A stretch of 64,000 bases of DNA from Mixta mediterraneensis (GTDB taxonomy: Bacteria > Pseudomonadota > Gammaproteobacteria > Enterobacterales > Enterobacteriaceae). The first letter of the stretch is position 1. Each line of letters begins with the position of its first letter. The translations under genes were made by a program, and so were the position numbers. Positions 28,980 through 39,723 of this stretch are shown piece by piece. The stretch is from the NCBI RefSeq assembly GCF_014946725.1, contig NZ_JACFXY010000001.1, positions 248,001 through 312,000 of the forward strand. The letters run 5' to 3'. The notes beneath the pieces are model-generated. The model was not told where the DNA came from, searched no databases, and worked only from the letters and a program-made list of their open reading frames with translations.

Positions 28980-30794
28980 ATGAGTACGGTAAAACGCAAA
29001 ATTGAGGATCATGGTGTTATTGGCGATTTGCGCACCTGCGCCCTGGTCGCCAACGACGGTACGATTGACTATCTCTGCTGGCCAGAACTTGACAGTCCTT
29101 CGGTATTTAGCGCGCTGCTTGATGGGGAAACCAGCGGCTTGTTTTCTCTTGCACCGGACTGGAAAAACGTTCGCCGCCAGCAGCTTTATCTCCCCGACAC
29201 CAATATCCTGCAAACGCGCTGGCTGGGTAATGAAGGCGTGGCTGAAATCACTGATTATATGCCAATTTGCGATGATGCCGATAAACTGCCCCGCCTGATT
29301 CGACGGGTAAAAATGGTGCGTGGCAGCACGCATTTCACCATGCGTTGTGCACCGCGTCATGATTATGCGCGTGCACAGACCCGCGCCGAAGCTCAGCGCG
29401 GCTGTATTGATTTTCACGCTGACGGCCAGCCGTCGTTGCGCCTTGCCGCGACGGTCGTGATGACGCTGGATGACAATGCCGCCACGGCCAGATTTGTCCT
29501 GAAAGCCGGGGAACACGCCGAATTTGAATTGGGTAGCGTTGACGATGCGCATGTTGAAGCCATTGCCACTGAACGCTGCTTTGAAGAGACGCTGGCTTAC
29601 TGGCGGCGCTGGTGCGCGAAAAGTAATTATCGCGGTCGCTGGCAGGAAATGGTGCAGCGCTCGGCACTGGCATTGAAATTACTGACCTCACACCGGCACG
29701 GTTCCATTGCTGCCGCTGCTACCTTTGGTTTGCCAGAAGAGTTAGGCGGAGAGCGTAACTGGGATTATCGCGCCTCCTGGATCCGTGACGCGTCATTCAG
29801 CATGTATGCCTTAATGCGTCTCGGCTACGTTGGTGAAGCTAAGCACTTCACCAAATGGGTTGGGCGTTGTGTTGAAAACAGCCATCATGACGAGATGCGT
29901 TTACAGGTGATGTATCGCCTCGACAGCAGCACCGAACTACACGAAATGGAGCTGCTTAACCTTTCGGGTTACGGTCATTCCCGGCCAGTACGCATCGGGA
30001 ATGACGCCTGGCAGCAAATCCAGCTGGATATTTATGGCGAACTCATGGACGCCATCTATCTCGCCAATAAATACGGCGAAGCGATTTCCCAGCGCGGCTG
30101 GAGCCAAGTCTCGCAAATGATTGATCGCCTGTGCGACAGCTGGAATCAACCGGACGCCGGAATTTGGGAAATGCGCGGCGAGCCGGAGCATTTTCTGCAT
30201 TCCCGGTTGATGTGTTGGGTAGCCCTGGATCGTGCATTACGCCTTGGTATGAAACGTTCATTACCGATGCCTTATGAACGCTGGGATCGCGCGCGCCGCG
30301 ATATTCGCGAAGATATTTGGCAGAACTTCTGGAACAGCGATCGCGGTCACTTTGTCTCAACGCGTCACGGTGAATACCTTGATGCGTCAATGCTGTTAAT
30401 GCCGCTGGTGCGTTTTGTCGGTGCCACCGATCCTGACTGGCTGGCCACGCTCGACGCGATTAAAACCCAGCTGGTCAGCGACGGCATGGTACGCCGCTAC
30501 AATATTAGCCAGACTCCTGCCGATGGGCTGAAGGGATCGGAAGGTTCGTTTGGTGCCTGTTCGTTCTGGTACGTCGAATGCCTGGCGCGTGCCGGACGCA
30601 TTCAGGAGGCGCAATTTGAATTTGAAAAGCTGCTCAGCTACGCCAATCCGTTGGGACTGTATGCTGAAGAGTTCGACAGCCGTGGCCATGCGTTGGGCAA
30701 TTTTCCGCAGGCGCTCACCCATCTGGCGTTGATCAGTGCCGCTTTTTTCCTGAACCGCAAACTCAGCGGTGAAGTGACATTGTGGCAGCCTTGA
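28980..30794 (+). CDS. Glycoside hydrolase family 15 protein (glucoamylase/trehalase-like)
   Basis: 604 residues without a signal peptide. The N-terminal beta-sandwich domain begins IEDHGVIGDLRTCALVANDG with TIDYLCWPELDSPSVF, the standard bacterial GH15 start. The alpha/alpha barrel shows GGERNWDYRASWIRDASFSM and PDAGIWEMRGEPEHFLHSRL, the region of the general acid, and EGSFGACSFWYVECLARAGR near the C-terminus with the second catalytic Glu. Such enzymes act on alpha-glucans or trehalose. GGGAG lies 7 nt before the ATG. No trehalose or glycogen gene is adjacent, so the substrate stays open. Confidence 0.88.
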   Translation: MSTVKRKIEDHGVIGDLRTCALVANDGTIDYLCWPELDSPSVFSALLDGETSGLFSLAPDWKNVRRQQLYLPDTNILQTRWLGNEGVAEITDYMPICDDADKLPRLIRRVKMVRGSTHFTMRCAPRHDYARAQTRAEAQRGCIDFHADGQPSLRLAATVVMTLDDNAATARFVLKAGEHAEFELGSVDDAHVEAIATERCFEETLAYWRRWCAKSNYRGRWQEMVQRSALALKLLTSHRHGSIAAAATFGLPEELGGERNWDYRASWIRDASFSMYALMRLGYVGEAKHFTKWVGRCVENSHHDEMRLQVMYRLDSSTELHEMELLNLSGYGHSRPVRIGNDAWQQIQLDIYGELMDAIYLANKYGEAISQRGWSQVSQMIDRLCDSWNQPDAGIWEMRGEPEHFLHSRLMCWVALDRALRLGMKRSLPMPYERWDRARRDIREDIWQNFWNSDRGHFVSTRHGEYLDASMLLMPLVRFVGATDPDWLATLDAIKTQLVSDGMVRRYNISQTPADGLKGSEGSFGACSFWYVECLARAGRIQEAQFEFEKLLSYANPLGLYAEEFDSRGHALGNFPQALTHLALISAAFFLNRKLSGEVTLWQP

Positions 30795-30991
30795 AAGAGG
30801 GATATTTCGTCTAAAATAGCTATATGAAACACCTGGTTAAGGTGAGAAGTTTCGTAAACTGTGTCAGGACAGCTAAGATCCTGATTCACAACATCAGTTT
30901 AATGAACATATAATGCGCAGCGGGTCACCCTGACCGGCACGCTTTCAATACACTGACAAGCCTGAAATATGGCGATAACGACTTGTAAAAT

Positions 30992-32083
30992 ATGAAAATG
31001 AGTATTCGCGCGTTCGCTACAATCGCTTTGGCCCTGGCCGCTTTCAGCCAGTCTGCCTTCGCTGTGGTTTATCCTTTACCTGCGGCAAACAGCCGGCTGG
31101 TTGGGGAAAATATTGAAATTACCGTCCCACAAGACAGCAAATTGCCACTGGAAGCTTTTGCGGCGCAGTATCAAATGGGCCTCAGTAATATGCTGGAAGC
31201 TAACCCAGGCGTTGACGTTTATCTGCCGCAGGCTGGCCGTAAAATAATTATCCCGCAACAGTTGATTCTGCCTGACGCACCGCGTGAGGGCATTGTCATT
31301 AATAGCGCGGAAATGCGTCAGTATTACTATCCGAAGGGCAGCAAAACCGTCGTGGTTCTGCCTATCGGTATCGGTGAACTGGGTAGAGATACGCCCATTA
31401 ACTGGACCACTACCGTACAACGCAAAAAAGATGGCCCGACCTGGACACCCACCAAAGCGATGCATGCAGAATATGCTGCACGCGGTGAAAACTTACCGGA
31501 AATGTTCCCGGCTGGCCCGGATAACCCAATGGGCCTGTATGCGCTGTATATTGGCCGTCTGTATGCCATCCACGGTACTAACGCCAACTTTGGTATCGGC
31601 TTACGCGTAAGTCACGGTTGCGTACGTTTACGCGCCGACGACATCAAATGGCTGTTCCAGAACGTGCCAGTGGGTACGCGCGTACAGTTCGTCGATCAAC
31701 CGGTGAAAGCGACGGTGGAAGCCGATGGCTCACGTTATGTAGAAGTGCACAATCCGCTTTCTACTACCGAAGAACAGTTCAATTCAGGCGAGCTTGTACC
31801 GATTACGCTGACCCAGGCGGTAAGTAAGGTGCTGGTTGATAACAGTGTGAACCAGGACGCAGTTAACCGGGCGATTCAGCGCCGCTCCGGTATGCCGGTT
31901 AAAGTTAACGCTGTTGCGAATAATGTGCAGACTACGCCGGTCGATGTGCCAGAAGGTCAGAACGCACAGCCGAAAGAAGAACCGATGACGCCAGTGACCG
32001 CCCAGGGCGCAAACGCCATGGATCCAAACGCTGCCCAGCAAACACAACCTCAGCCCGCCGCTGCTAACGACGACAATTCATAA
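30992..32083 (+). CDS. ldtB: L,D-transpeptidase LdtB (YbiS)
   Basis: 363 residues; E. coli YbiS has 306. A signal peptide ends around residue 24 (SAFA). A LysM-like stretch ([20 protein letters not shown]) precedes the YkuD catalytic domain with [20 protein letters not shown]: His194, His208 and catalytic Cys210. It attaches Braun lipoprotein to peptidoglycan. [11 protein letters not shown] and [11 protein letters not shown] are closer to LdtB than to ErfK (LdtA). The last about 50 residues are an added Gln/Pro/Ala-rich tail, discussed separately. Alternative family members (LdtA, LdtC) cannot be fully excluded by eye. Confidence 0.9.
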   Translation: MKMSIRAFATIALALAAFSQSAFAVVYPLPAANSRLVGENIEITVPQDSKLPLEAFAAQYQMGLSNMLEANPGVDVYLPQAGRKIIIPQQLILPDAPREGIVINSAEMRQYYYPKGSKTVVVLPIGIGELGRDTPINWTTTVQRKKDGPTWTPTKAMHAEYAARGENLPEMFPAGPDNPMGLYALYIGRLYAIHGTNANFGIGLRVSHGCVRLRADDIKWLFQNVPVGTRVQFVDQPVKATVEADGSRYVEVHNPLSTTEEQFNSGELVPITLTQAVSKVLVDNSVNQDAVNRAIQRRSGMPVKVNAVANNVQTTPVDVPEGQNAQPKEEPMTPVTAQGANAMDPNAAQQTQPQPAAANDDNS

Positions 32084-32118
32084 TCATTGCTTCGTTAGCG
32101 ATAACCCGCTGTGCCATG

Positions 32119-32155
32119 AACCCCGAAAGTTGAACATCCAACGAGTAGGGGTTTT
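32119..32155 (+). terminator. Probable terminator after ldtB
   Basis: AACCCC pairs with GGGGTT, with an inner GTTG/CAAC stem, and is followed by TTTTTCATT. The stem is interrupted, so it is weaker than the other terminators here. Confidence 0.6.
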
Positions 32156-32338
32156 TCATTATGAATAAAAAACGCCGTTAATTACAGGCATCAGGCTGCC
32201 TGCCATACTCTGAACAATAGCGGTTGCAGAAAGGTGCTCCGCGCCGACGCCGATCATTTTACTGTCATACAAAGCGTGTATCACACTGCCCATAGCGGAT
32301 GCAAACTGACATCTGGCATGTGAAACCCGAGGTGTGCC

Positions 32339-33285
32339 ATGAGCGAAAATAGTCTGTCGTCTACTCCCTCAACACCAGGACGTCCTGATTTCAACGGTAA
32401 AGGTAGCCGATTCTCAAAACCGCTGTTTCTCACTCTTCTGGCGGCAGGTCTGCTATTTGCCGGGCTGAATTTATTCAAGGATGTTGAGGAAACAGGCACG
32501 GCGGTGACCAGCTATGTTCCCTTCCTGCTGCTGGGTCTGGCGCTGCTGATAGCGCTGGGTTTTGAGTTTATTAATGGCTTTCACGACACGGCGAATGCCG
32601 TGGCAACGGTGATTTATACCCGCTCCCTGACGCCAGGCGTCGCGGTGATATGGTCGGGAATATGTAACTTTCTCGGCGTGTTGCTCTCCAGTGGCGTGGT
32701 GGCATTCGGCATAATTTCCTTGCTGCCGGTGGAGCTGATTCTGCAGACCGCCAGCAACAATGGCTTCGCCATGATTTACGCCCTGCTATTTTCTGCGATT
32801 ATCTGGAACCTCAGTACCTGGTATTTTGGTTTGCCATCATCGTCATCGCACACATTAATTGGTTCAGTTATTGGGGTAGGCGTCGCAAATGCCATGTTGC
32901 AGGGACTGAGCTGGACAACGCCACGCGTTTTATCCCAATGTGGGTCAAAGTGGTGGTGGCAATTGCGCTGGGGCTGGGAACCCTGGTTGGCTGGCGCCGA
33001 ATTGTGGTTACGGTGGGGGAGCGCATCGGCAAAACTCATCTTACCTATGCGCAGGGAGCAAGCGCCGAGCTCGTGGCGATGATAACCATTGGGGCGTCTG
33101 ACAGCTTCGGCCTGCCGGTATCTACAACGCATGTTCTCTCTTCAGGCGTTGCCGGCACTATGGCAGCAAACCGCTCAGGATTGCAGATCGCTACCCTGCG
33201 CAACCTCGCCATTGCCTGGGCGCTGACGCTACCGGCTTCCGTCCTACTTGCCGCTCTGCTTTATGGGCTGTTTATCCACTTTTAA
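32339..33285 (+). pseudogene. Inorganic phosphate (Pit-family) transporter, internal deletion and frameshift
   Basis: The first part (32339 to about 32912) encodes the N-terminal Pit half with the GFEFINGFHDTANAVATVIY signature and PSSSSHTLIGSVIGVGVANA, ending LQGLSW. The C-terminal half follows in another frame (+2) from about 32913: NATRFIPMWVKVVVAIALGL, then a second Pit repeat HLTYAQGASAELVAMITIGA with GLPVSTTHVLSSGVAGTMAA. Intact relatives have about 500 residues; here about 315 codons remain and the central helices and loop are absent. A deletion whose size is not a multiple of three explains both features. Original frame continuation yields a Trp/Arg-rich nonsense tail to 33082. Confidence 0.85.
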
Positions 33286-33366
33286 TCAGCGACCGCTGTA
33301 AGCGTTCTGCGACAGCCATGATCGGGAGATTTACGCGTCGGTGCACGGCATCAGGTTGTGCACCGA

Positions 33367-34551
33367 TTAACGTCGGGTGCTTTGCAACCGCAACCGCAGC
33401 GTAATTAACAGCGCGCCCAAAACCATCATTGCCGCCGCCAGATACACCGACTGCATGCCCCAGTGACCGATAAACAAGCCCGCGACCGGCCCCGTTAATC
33501 CCAGCCCCAAATCCAGGAATGCCGAATAGGTGCCCAGCGCCGAGCCGTGATCCTGACGTTCAACCTGTTTCACCGCTTCAACACCCAGCGCCGGGAAGAT
33601 CAGCGAAAAGCCGCAGCCGGTAAGAAATGCGCCACCCCCCACCAGCAGTGCGCTGTCAGCTTGCCAGATGATGATTAATCCCAGGCATTCCAGCAGGAAG
33701 GAAACAAGCGATACGTTAAGGCCACCAAAACGGGTAATAAAGCGACCAAAACTCAAGCGCACCAGCACAAACCCAAGGCTAAATACCGACAGCGCCAGCG
33801 CCGCTCCATGCCAGTCACGGCTGGCAAAGTAGAGCGTAATAAAGGTGGCGATAACACCAAAACCGATAGTGCCAAAGCCCAACGCCATGCCATATAGCCA
33901 GACACGCGAAAAGACACGATGAAAAGGAATGCGTTCACCCACACTAACGCTGACCGCCGGTTTGCTGTTAGCCAGCAGATAACCACCTATACCCATTAAG
34001 GCAATCAGTCCGGCGAAGCCGCTCATGCCAAACCCTGCATTAAGCATCACCCCGAGCGGCGCACCAATTGCCATCGCCAGATAGGTCGCGACGCCATTCC
34101 ACGAAATGACGCGAGCGGTTTGCATCGGTCCGACAATATTCATGCCCCACAACGTTGAACCCGTGCTGCTAAAGCTTTCACCAATGCCGAGAAACAAACG
34201 GCCCAGCGCCAACAGGGCCAGGCTGAGCATCGGTAAATGGCGCACTAACGCCGCAATAATCGTCAGCACCCCGCTCATGCCGCAGCAGATCAGCCCCAGC
34301 ATAACCACACGTTTTGGCCCAAGGCGATCGGCAAGGCGGCCCGACTGCGGGCGACTGAGCAACGTTGAGAAATACTGCAAACTGATAATAAGCCCGGCGA
34401 TAAACGAGCTGAAACCCAGCTGGTTTTTGACAAAACCGGGCAGCACCGCCAGCGGCAGGCCAACAGAAAGATAACAAAAGAAGGTAAAAACAATGACGGA
34501 AAGAATACGTTTATTGAGCTGGCTGTTACTCAATACGGCGACGTCAGACAT
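33367..34551 (-). CDS. MFS exporter of the YhhS/YfcJ family
   Basis: 394 residues with 12 predicted membrane helices. It shares FCYLSVGLPLAVLPGFVKNQ, the motif-A region SRPQSGRLADRLGPKRVV, LGRLFLGIGESFSSTGSTLW and FSLIFPALGVEAVKQVE with the YhhS/YfcJ group, and is nearer YhhS. The group contains putative drug and metabolite (for example arabinose) exporters. It stands between the broken Pit gene and dusC, all in separate units judging by the gaps. The substrate is not predictable. Confidence 0.85.
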   Translation of the reverse strand: MSDVAVLSNSQLNKRILSVIVFTFFCYLSVGLPLAVLPGFVKNQLGFSSFIAGLIISLQYFSTLLSRPQSGRLADRLGPKRVVMLGLICCGMSGVLTIIAALVRHLPMLSLALLALGRLFLGIGESFSSTGSTLWGMNIVGPMQTARVISWNGVATYLAMAIGAPLGVMLNAGFGMSGFAGLIALMGIGGYLLANSKPAVSVSVGERIPFHRVFSRVWLYGMALGFGTIGFGVIATFITLYFASRDWHGAALALSVFSLGFVLVRLSFGRFITRFGGLNVSLVSFLLECLGLIIIWQADSALLVGGGAFLTGCGFSLIFPALGVEAVKQVERQDHGSALGTYSAFLDLGLGLTGPVAGLFIGHWGMQSVYLAAAMMVLGALLITLRLRLQSTRR

Positions 34552-34625
34552 GGCGGACTTGTAAGCTATGTGAAAATTTCATCCATCATACCTTTAGCCT
34601 GCTACCCAGTCGCCTGATTTTTTTA

Positions 34626-35576
34626 TCACAAACTGCCAGCAGCCGCATGACGATTGATGGCGCCAGCTATGGCACTGGAAGTTTTTAACGTGCGGATTTC
34701 ACTGAATAAACCCTCTGCTTCGCCATAGGCTTTGCGTAGATAGCCCAGCCACTGCTTGATACGGGCAACATGATAAAGTCCGGTATCGCCCTGCTTTTCG
34801 AGGTGAGTGTATTTTTGCAGTAACGCGACCACGCCAGGCCAGGGCATCGGCGCTTCGTGGTACTTCACCACCCGGCTCAGGTTCGGCACGTTAAGAGCAC
34901 CGCGTCCGAGCATAATTGCGTTACAGCCGGTAATACGCAGACAATCTTGCGCGCTTTGCCAGTCCCAGATTTCACCGTTGGCGATAACCGGGATGCGCAA
35001 TCGCTGACGGATTTCACCAATCGCCTGCCAGTTAATGGCTTCGGCGCGGTAACCGTCCTCTTTGGTGCGGCCATGTACCGCCAGCTCGCTGGCCCCGGCC
35101 TGCTGTACCGCATCAGCAATTTCCATGCTACGCGCGCTGGAATCCCAGCCAAGACGTACTTTTACCGTTACCGGCAATTCGTCAGGCACGGCTTCACGCA
35201 TCGCTTTAGCAGCGCGATAAATCAGCTCAGGATCTTTGAGCAACGTCGCTCCGCCACCGCTGCCATTTACCACTTTGGAAGGACAGCCGCAGTTGAGATC
35301 GATGCCCCAGGAACCCAGTTCCACCGCGCGAGCAGCATTTTCGGCGAGCCATTCAGGATACTGCCCCAGCAGCTGTAAACGCACCCGCGTGCCGGAGGGC
35401 GTGCGGCTGGCGTTATGCAACTCGGGGCAGAGGCGATAAAAGGATTTTACTGGCAACAGCTGATCGACCACGCGCAAAAACTCGGTAATGCACAAATCGT
35501 AATCGTTGACTTCCGACAACAGCTGACGCACCAGCGAATCGAGCACGCCTTCCATCGGCGCCAGTAAGACCCTCAT
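34626..35576 (-). CDS. dusC: tRNA-dihydrouridine(16) synthase DusC
   Basis: 316 residues. It is an FMN-dependent TIM-barrel enzyme that reduces U16 in tRNA with NADPH. Start [20 protein letters not shown], catalytic Cys98 in NCGCPSK, the VKVRLGWDS strand and the [13 protein letters not shown] phosphate-binding segment are all typical. The C-terminal helical domain completes it. The ATG is 3 bp after the rhlE stop, so the two are likely one transcript. In E. coli dusC (yohI) lies near the yoh genes instead. Confidence 0.95.
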   Translation of the reverse strand: MRVLLAPMEGVLDSLVRQLLSEVNDYDLCITEFLRVVDQLLPVKSFYRLCPELHNASRTPSGTRVRLQLLGQYPEWLAENAARAVELGSWGIDLNCGCPSKVVNGSGGGATLLKDPELIYRAAKAMREAVPDELPVTVKVRLGWDSSARSMEIADAVQQAGASELAVHGRTKEDGYRAEAINWQAIGEIRQRLRIPVIANGEIWDWQSAQDCLRITGCNAIMLGRGALNVPNLSRVVKYHEAPMPWPGVVALLQKYTHLEKQGDTGLYHVARIKQWLGYLRKAYGEAEGLFSEIRTLKTSSAIAGAINRHAAAGSL

Positions 35577-35579
35577 CGC

Positions 35580-36923
35580 TTAGCTATTCCCGGAACGTTT
35601 CACTGCCGGGCGACGTGGACGTGCCGGTTTATCAGCCGAGGCCGGACCCTGACGACGTGCCTGCTGAGGCCGTTTGTCACCAGAAGGCCGTGGCATCGAT
35701 GAGCCGGGACCACGCCCACGCCCGCCGCCGCCACTACGCGTTTGCTGCTGGCGTCCGTTTTGAATCGGTTCCGCTTTGATTCCTGGATCCGGGTCGTAAC
35801 CGGCAACGGCCAGACGCGGAATCTCACGCTTCAGCAGACGCTCGATGTCACGCAGCAGTTTATGTTCGTCAACGCATACCAGCGACAGTGCTGCGCCAGT
35901 TGCCGCAGCACGCCCGGTACGACCGATGCGATGGACGTAATCTTCTGCGACATTTGGCAGCTCGTAGTTAACCACGTGTGGCAGTTCCTCAATATCGAGG
36001 CCGCGTGCGGCGATGTCCGTCGCGACCAGCACGCGAATGCCGCCTGACTTAAAGTCAGCCAGTGCACGTGTACGTGCGCCCTGGCTTTTATTGCCGTGGA
36101 TCGCGGCGGCGGTAATTCCATCTTTACCAAGCTGTTCAGCCAGATGGTTTGCACCGTGTTTGGTTCGGGTAAACACCAGCACCTGTTGCCAGTTACCTTC
36201 ACCGATCAGCTGCGACAGCAGCTCGCGCTTGCGCTTTTTATCAACAAAAACCACCTGTTGCGAAACCTGTTCAGACGCGGTGTTACGGCGTGCGACTTCC
36301 ACCTGTTCCGGGTTGTGAAGCAGCTTTTCTGCCAGCGTTTTAATCTCATCAGAAAAGGTGGCAGAGAACAGCAGGTTTTGACGTCTGGCTGGCAGTTTTG
36401 CTAACACGCGACGAATGTCGTGGATGAAACCCATGTCAAGCATGCGATCCGCTTCATCCAGCACCAGCACTTCAACCTGCGAAAGGTCCACTGCATTCTG
36501 ATGTGCCAGATCCAGCAGGCGGCCTGGCGTCGCAACCAGAATATCGACGCCGCCACGCAGTTTCATCATTTGCGGATTGATGCTGACACCACCAAACACC
36601 ACCAGTGAACGCAGCGGTAAATATTTGCTGTATTCGCTGACGTTTTCGCCGACCTGCGCCGCCAGTTCACGGGTTGGGGTCAGAATTAGCGCGCGCACCG
36701 GGCGACGGCCACGCGCAGTACCGGCTTTCGCCGACAATTTTTGTAACAACGGTAAGGTAAAACCGGCTGTTTTACCGGTGCCGGTCTGGGCGCTTGCCAG
36801 CAGATCGCGGCCTGACAGCACCACAGGAATCGCCTGGCGCTGAATCGGTGTGGGTTCGCTGTAGCCTTGTTCGGCGACCGCACGCAAAATATCGGCACTC
36901 AGGCCGAGAGAGTCAAAAGACAT
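35580..36923 (-). CDS. rhlE: DEAD-box RNA helicase RhlE
   Basis: 447 residues. The Q motif is in [13 protein letters not shown], motif I AQTGTGKT at 45-52, DEAD at 156-159, SAT in [15 protein letters not shown], and motif [12 protein letters not shown]. After about residue 385 comes a Gly/Arg/Pro-rich basic tail ([17 protein letters not shown]), as in RhlE proteins, that helps RNA binding. It acts in ribosome maturation and RNA decay. dusC follows closely. Confidence 0.96.
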   Translation of the reverse strand: MSFDSLGLSADILRAVAEQGYSEPTPIQRQAIPVVLSGRDLLASAQTGTGKTAGFTLPLLQKLSAKAGTARGRRPVRALILTPTRELAAQVGENVSEYSKYLPLRSLVVFGGVSINPQMMKLRGGVDILVATPGRLLDLAHQNAVDLSQVEVLVLDEADRMLDMGFIHDIRRVLAKLPARRQNLLFSATFSDEIKTLAEKLLHNPEQVEVARRNTASEQVSQQVVFVDKKRKRELLSQLIGEGNWQQVLVFTRTKHGANHLAEQLGKDGITAAAIHGNKSQGARTRALADFKSGGIRVLVATDIAARGLDIEELPHVVNYELPNVAEDYVHRIGRTGRAAATGAALSLVCVDEHKLLRDIERLLKREIPRLAVAGYDPDPGIKAEPIQNGRQQQTRSGGGGRGRGPGSSMPRPSGDKRPQQARRQGPASADKPARPRRPAVKRSGNS

Positions 36924-37113
36924 TAAGTGTTTTACTCCGGTCCGCTCTGGCCGTGATTCACGGTGTAGTTTTCAGAGGGATAGTGACGCCAGCTGGGGCT
37001 GACGCGTGAAAAGGGCACAAACTACGATGCGTAAGCGAGCCAGTGTAGCAGCTTTATGGCGGCGGGGCGAGATAGCTCACATTTCCTGACAGAACGTGCA
37101 ACGCTATAAACAG

Positions 37114-37137
37114 GAAGGCCACCGTTAGGTGGCCTTC
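37114..37137 (-). terminator. Rho-independent terminator of ybhQ
   Basis: GAAGGCCACC and GGTGGCCTTC make a perfect 10-bp stem around a 4-nt loop. On the minus strand it is followed by CTGTTTAT, a weak T tract, and begins 8 bp after the ybhQ stop. Confidence 0.75.
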
Positions 37138-37144
37138 GGCTTAG

Positions 37145-37540
37145 CTACGTTTTTTCTCGACGCGCCCTGTTGGCTGTTGGCTCTTTCGCCAACAGCGACA
37201 CCAGCGCCGGCCCCACTAACATCACCAGGCCAAGGCAGGCCAACAGCAGACTGTTATGAAAGACGCGCGACACTAAAAACAGCGTCATCATTGCCGCCCC
37301 AAAATAGTAAGTGGTGGTCGCTTCTTCAAGGTAATCGCCCAGGGTGCGCAAACGAGCACTACGCTGCGTGACCAGCATGGTGATAAACACCCCCGCATAG
37401 GCCACTACCAGTGTACTGCACACTTCAACCAGCGCGTTATGTTTCCAGCCCCAGACCAGCGCCACAATTACCAGCAGATGCAACGCGATATGTGCATACG
37501 TTTGACCGGTGATAATTTGAATACGATTAGACCATTTCAT
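37145..37540 (-). CDS. ybhQ: Inner-membrane protein YbhQ
   Basis: 131 residues, close to E. coli YbhQ (136). Four hydrophobic helices (for example HIALHLLVIVALVWGW and LLLACLGLVMLVGPALVSLL), with a conserved LEEATTTYYFGAAMMTLFLV stretch. Basic C-terminus. Function unknown. It lies between rhlE and the divergent ybhP operon, as in E. coli. Confidence 0.9.
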   Translation of the reverse strand: MKWSNRIQIITGQTYAHIALHLLVIVALVWGWKHNALVEVCSTLVVAYAGVFITMLVTQRSARLRTLGDYLEEATTTYYFGAAMMTLFLVSRVFHNSLLLACLGLVMLVGPALVSLLAKEPTANRARREKT

Positions 37541-37720
37541 TTTCTTCTCCTGGCAGACCCAACAGGTCGCCCAAGTACAACCGGCACAGGCCGGTGACGG
37601 ATTTCCTCAATGTAAAGCAAATTTCGGATAACGCCCTAAATGTCGCCCTTCTTCACCACCTGTTTGTGACAAAGACTACACTTTGATCCTGTTGATGATG
37701 AAAAGGAGTGCGTCGCGAGT

Positions 37721-38482
37721 ATGCCACAAAACAAGCAAGGATTTTCATTTAAAGTCCTGACGATCAACACACACAAGGGTTTTGCCCCCTTCAATCGCCG
37801 CTTCATCCTGCCGGAACTACGCGAAGCCGTTCGCGCGACCTCAGCGGATGTAGTTTTTTTGCAAGAGGTGATGGGTACGCACGCCATCCACCCGCTGCAC
37901 CATGAAAACTGGCCGAATATGTCGCATTACGAATTTCTGGCCGACACAATGTGGAATGATTATGCCTATGGGCGCAACGCCGTTTATCCCGAGGGACATC
38001 ACGGTAACGCCATTTTGTCACGTTTTCCTATTATCGATTATGAAAATCGCGATATTTCTGTTGCCGGAAGTGAAAACCGCGGCATGTTGCACTGTAAAAT
38101 TGCCCTGCCTGAACCACACGGCTTGCTGCATGTGATCTGCGTACATTTGGGGCTGAAAGAGGCGCATCGCCATGCGCAAATGAAAATGATGTGCGAGATG
38201 ATTGCTTCCCTGCCGCCCGATGCGCCGCTGGTGGTGGCAGGTGACTTTAACGACTGGCAGCATCGCGCCAATAAGATCCTGAAACAAGGCGCGGGATTAA
38301 AAGAAGTTTTCAGCATGAAAACCGGACGCCCGGCGCGCACCTTCCCGGCCCGCTTCCCTTTTCTGCGGCTGGACCGTATTTATGTGCGTAACGCGACGGT
38401 AAGTCATCCGTGGGCGCTACCGCGTAAACCCTGGTCGCACCTGTCCGATCACGCACCGCTGGCTGTGGAGATCCATCTATGA
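37721..38482 (+). CDS. ybhP: Endonuclease/exonuclease/phosphatase-family protein YbhP
   Basis: 253 residues with the EEP fold: [22 protein letters not shown] with the metal-binding Glu, [19 protein letters not shown] and the final [11 protein letters not shown]is/Asp. The lack of a signal peptide places it in the cytoplasm. AAGGAG lies about 11 nt before the ATG. It is the first gene of ybhP-clsB-ybhN and overlaps clsB by 4 bp. It may act on a phospholipid-related phosphodiester, an inference from the operon only. Confidence 0.92.
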   Translation: MPQNKQGFSFKVLTINTHKGFAPFNRRFILPELREAVRATSADVVFLQEVMGTHAIHPLHHENWPNMSHYEFLADTMWNDYAYGRNAVYPEGHHGNAILSRFPIIDYENRDISVAGSENRGMLHCKIALPEPHGLLHVICVHLGLKEAHRHAQMKMMCEMIASLPPDAPLVVAGDFNDWQHRANKILKQGAGLKEVFSMKTGRPARTFPARFPFLRLDRIYVRNATVSHPWALPRKPWSHLSDHAPLAVEIHL

Positions 38483-39723
38483 ATTTTCACTGGCAAGAGG
38501 GGAATAAACTGCGCCTGCTGGAAAACGGCGATGAGTTTTTTCCGCGGGTATTTGGTGCTATTCAGCGTGCCGAACGCGCGCTAATGCTCGAAACGTTTAT
38601 CCTGTTTGAAGATGAAGTTGGAAAAGCGTTACATCGTGAATTACTGGCAGCAGCAGAACGCGGCGTGAAAGTTGAAGTCATGGTATACGGCTACGGGTCG
38701 CCAGATCTGTCAGAGGATTTTATCAACAGCCTGACCGGTGCAGGCGTGCGCTTTATCTATTACGATCCGCGTCCGCTGGTCATGGGTATGCGCACCAATG
38801 TATTCCGCCGCCTGCACCGTAAAATCGTGGTCATCGATGACGTTATCGCCTTCGTTGGCGGAATTAATTTCTCTTCTGAACACAACACCAGTTACGGGCC
38901 GGAAGCAAAACAGGATTATGCAGTAGAAGTTAAAGGCCCGGTGGTGGCAGACATTACCCGCTATGTGCAATGTGCCATGGGCAGTGAGCAGGCGACGCGC
39001 CGCTGGTGGGGAGCGCGCTCGCATCGTCCGGCAAAAAATGCCACGCCAGGGGATGCCCAGGTCCTGTTCGTTTATCGCGACAATGACGCGCACCGCGACG
39101 ACATCGAAACGCATTATCTTGATATGCTGCGCAGCGCCAGAGAAGATGTGATTATTGCCAATGCCTACTTTTTTCCTGGTTACCGTTTGCTGCGTGAGAT
39201 GCGTAACGCGGCTCAGCGTGGCGTGCGCGTCCGGCTGATTGTGCAGGGCGAACCGGATATGCCGATTGTGAAAGTCGGCGCAGAAATGCTCTATAACTAC
39301 CTGGTGGATGCAGGGGTTGAGATTTATGAATACTGTCGTCGTCCGCTGCACGGTAAAATTGCCGTGAAAGATCAGCAATGGTCAACGGTCGGCTCCAGCA
39401 ACCTTGATCCGCTAAGCCTGTCGCTAAATCTGGAAGCGAACCTGATTATTCACGATCGCCAGTTTAACCAGACACTGCGCGAAAATCTGGGACATTTACT
39501 GGCGGAAGAGTGTCAGCGCGTGCAGGACGATAAATTGCCGCCGCGCACCTGGTGGCATCTTACCAAAAGCGTGATCGTGTTCCACTTCCTGCGTCACTTC
39601 CCGGCCATTGCCGGTTGGTTGCCCGCCCATACGCCGCTTTTGGCTCAGGTTGATCCCCCGGTTCAGCCAGAAATGGAAACGCAAGACCGGATCGAAACGG
39701 ATAATGAAGGAGCGAAACCCTGA
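38479..39723 (+). CDS. clsB: Cardiolipin synthase B
   Basis: 414 residues (E. coli ClsB 413), phospholipase D superfamily. Both HKD motifs are intact: His113, Lys115 and Asp120 in HRKIVVIDD, and His291, Lys293 and Asp298 in HGKIAVKDQ. It makes cardiolipin from phosphatidylglycerol (E. coli ClsB can also make PG from PE and glycerol). It overlaps ybhP by ATGA and ybhN by TGATG, so the three proteins are translationally coupled. Confidence 0.95.
   Translation: MNFHWQEGNKLRLLENGDEFFPRVFGAIQRAERALMLETFILFEDEVGKALHRELLAAAERGVKVEVMVYGYGSPDLSEDFINSLTGAGVRFIYYDPRPLVMGMRTNVFRRLHRKIVVIDDVIAFVGGINFSSEHNTSYGPEAKQDYAVEVKGPVVADITRYVQCAMGSEQATRRWWGARSHRPAKNATPGDAQVLFVYRDNDAHRDDIETHYLDMLRSAREDVIIANAYFFPGYRLLREMRNAAQRGVRVRLIVQGEPDMPIVKVGAEMLYNYLVDAGVEIYEYCRRPLHGKIAVKDQQWSTVGSSNLDPLSLSLNLEANLIIHDRQFNQTLRENLGHLLAEECQRVQDDKLPPRTWWHLTKSVIVFHFLRHFPAIAGWLPAHTPLLAQVDPPVQPEMETQDRIETDNEGAKP

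Noticed and set aside
28860..29552. Long N-terminal extension of the yohF frame (488 codons in total)
   Set aside because: The ATG at 28859 has an ideal ribosome-binding site and matches E. coli YohF; the upstream part lies antisense to the GH15 gene and has no domain.
32262..32268. CTGTCAT, a possible half of a Pho box upstream of the broken phosphate transporter
   Set aside because: The second half-site at 11-bp spacing is missing (AGCGTGT), so PhoB control is not supported.
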